Shown: positions 40,977 to 41,442 of the stretch, piece by piece
Layout of the letters: every line of letters begins with the position of its first letter
How positions within the stretch are numbered: the stretch's first letter is position 1
From: Clostridiales bacterium
GTDB lineage: Bacteria > Bacillota > Clostridia > Caldicoprobacterales > DTU083
Length of the DNA stretch: 41,442 nucleotides
NCBI GenBank assembly: GCA_012512335.1
Contig: JAAZEK010000113.1
Span: forward strand, 1-41,442
Direction of reading: 5' to 3'
Program-made: the position numbers and the translations under genes
The notes under the pieces: model-generated
Told to the model about the DNA's origin: nothing
The model's database searches: none
What the model saw: only the letters and a program-made list of their open reading frames with translations

Positions 40977-41442
40977 ATGGCAAAAGCCCTCAGTGACAAA
41001 CAGAAAAAAATCTTGGAATTCCTTAAAGATGAAATTCGGACAAAAGGCTATCCGCCCTCCGTACGAGAAATATGCGATGCAGTAGGTTTAAAATCTACCT
41101 CCACTGTACACGGTTATCTCGAGCGTCTCGAGAAAAAAGGCTTCATCCGTCGAGATGCATCTAAACCAAGGGCAATCGAAATTTTGGATGACAATACATA
41201 TGTTTCAAACAACGAACTGGTTAATGTTCCTATAGTTGGCCGTGTGACTGCTGGACAACCAATTTTGGCAGTTGAAAACATTGAAGATACCTTTCCCATT
41301 CCAGTTCAATATCTTCACAACAGCGATGTTTTTATGCTCCATGTAAGAGGTGAAAGTATGGTTGAAGCTGGTATTCTCGATGGAGATATGGTTATCGTAC
41401 AAAAGAAACCTACCGCCTCCAATGGTGATATGGTCGTAGCTC
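40977..41442 (+). CDS. lexA: LexA repressor (partial, cut by window end)
   Basis: The first 155 codons of LexA. The N-terminal winged helix (about 1-70) begins MAKALSDKQKKILEFLKDEI and includes GYPPSVREICDAVGLKSTSTVHGYLERLEKKG. The self-cleavage site is the Ala-Gly pair in RVTAGQPILA (about residue 88-89). The nucleophile Ser is in VRGESMVEAGILDGDMVIV. The catalytic lysine and C-terminus lie beyond the window. GAGGTG precedes the ATG. It controls the SOS regulon, including probably the two neighbouring genes with matching operators. Confidence 0.97.
   Translation, partial: MAKALSDKQKKILEFLKDEIRTKGYPPSVREICDAVGLKSTSTVHGYLERLEKKGFIRRDASKPRAIEILDDNTYVSNNELVNVPIVGRVTAGQPILAVENIEDTFPIPVQYLHNSDVFMLHVRGESMVEAGILDGDMVIVQKKPTASNGDMVVA

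Overview
This is a low-GC, gene-dense window from an endospore-forming Firmicute, most likely an anaerobic member of the Clostridia. The evidence is the gene set (spo0A, spoIVB, spoIIM, gerW, dacF-type carboxypeptidases), the gene order nusB-folD-xseA-xseB-ispA-dxs-tlyA-nadK-argR-recN-spoIVB-spo0A, purine-rich Shine-Dalgarno sites with frequent TTG and GTG starts, and a biotin-dependent transcarboxylase-type cluster without a membrane pump. I cannot name the species. Almost everything is ordinary vertically inherited chromosome; I see no prophage, insertion sequence or CRISPR array.

Layout. 1-1350: Asp23, AmaP and DUF2273 envelope-stress genes behind a clear sigma-A promoter. 1372-11589: a long co-directional run for transcription antitermination (nusB), one-carbon metabolism (folD), exonuclease VII, isoprenoid precursors (ispA, dxs), rRNA methylation (tlyA), NADP synthesis (nadK), arginine regulation (argR) and DNA repair (recN). 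11718-14330: spoIVB and the sporulation master regulator spo0A, separated by 426 bp that hold a well-formed class I cyclic di-GMP riboswitch. 14491-19867: steA, steB, a family 2 glycosyltransferase, a MraY/WecA-like transferase, a DUF3866 protein and spoIIM, an envelope-glycan-like module. 19945-24213: xerD, deoB, a purine nucleoside phosphorylase and dacF. 24335-29748: M50 protease, scpA, scpB, DUF2953, gerW, a second carboxypeptidase, rluB and a GNAT-like protein. 29855-33588: a four-gene carboxyltransferase cluster resembling methylmalonyl-CoA/pyruvate transcarboxylase. 33723-38662: dipeptidase, PHP phosphoesterase, aminotransferase, tRNA-Trp (minus strand), proC and rnhA. 38698-41442: a hairpin-rich intergenic stretch, a tiny two-repeat membrane protein, then three genes with LexA-like operators: a tyrosine recombinase, a YneA-like LysM division inhibitor and lexA (cut by the window end).

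The most interesting signals are regulatory. A c-di-GMP aptamer in the spo0A leader would couple the motile/sessile second messenger directly to the decision to sporulate. The SOS cluster at the right end pairs lexA and a yneA-like gene with a complete tyrosine recombinase that carries the same 13-base operator core as lexA. The xerD-position recombinase has glutamine at two of the six canonical catalytic positions, while the SOS-linked recombinase keeps all six.
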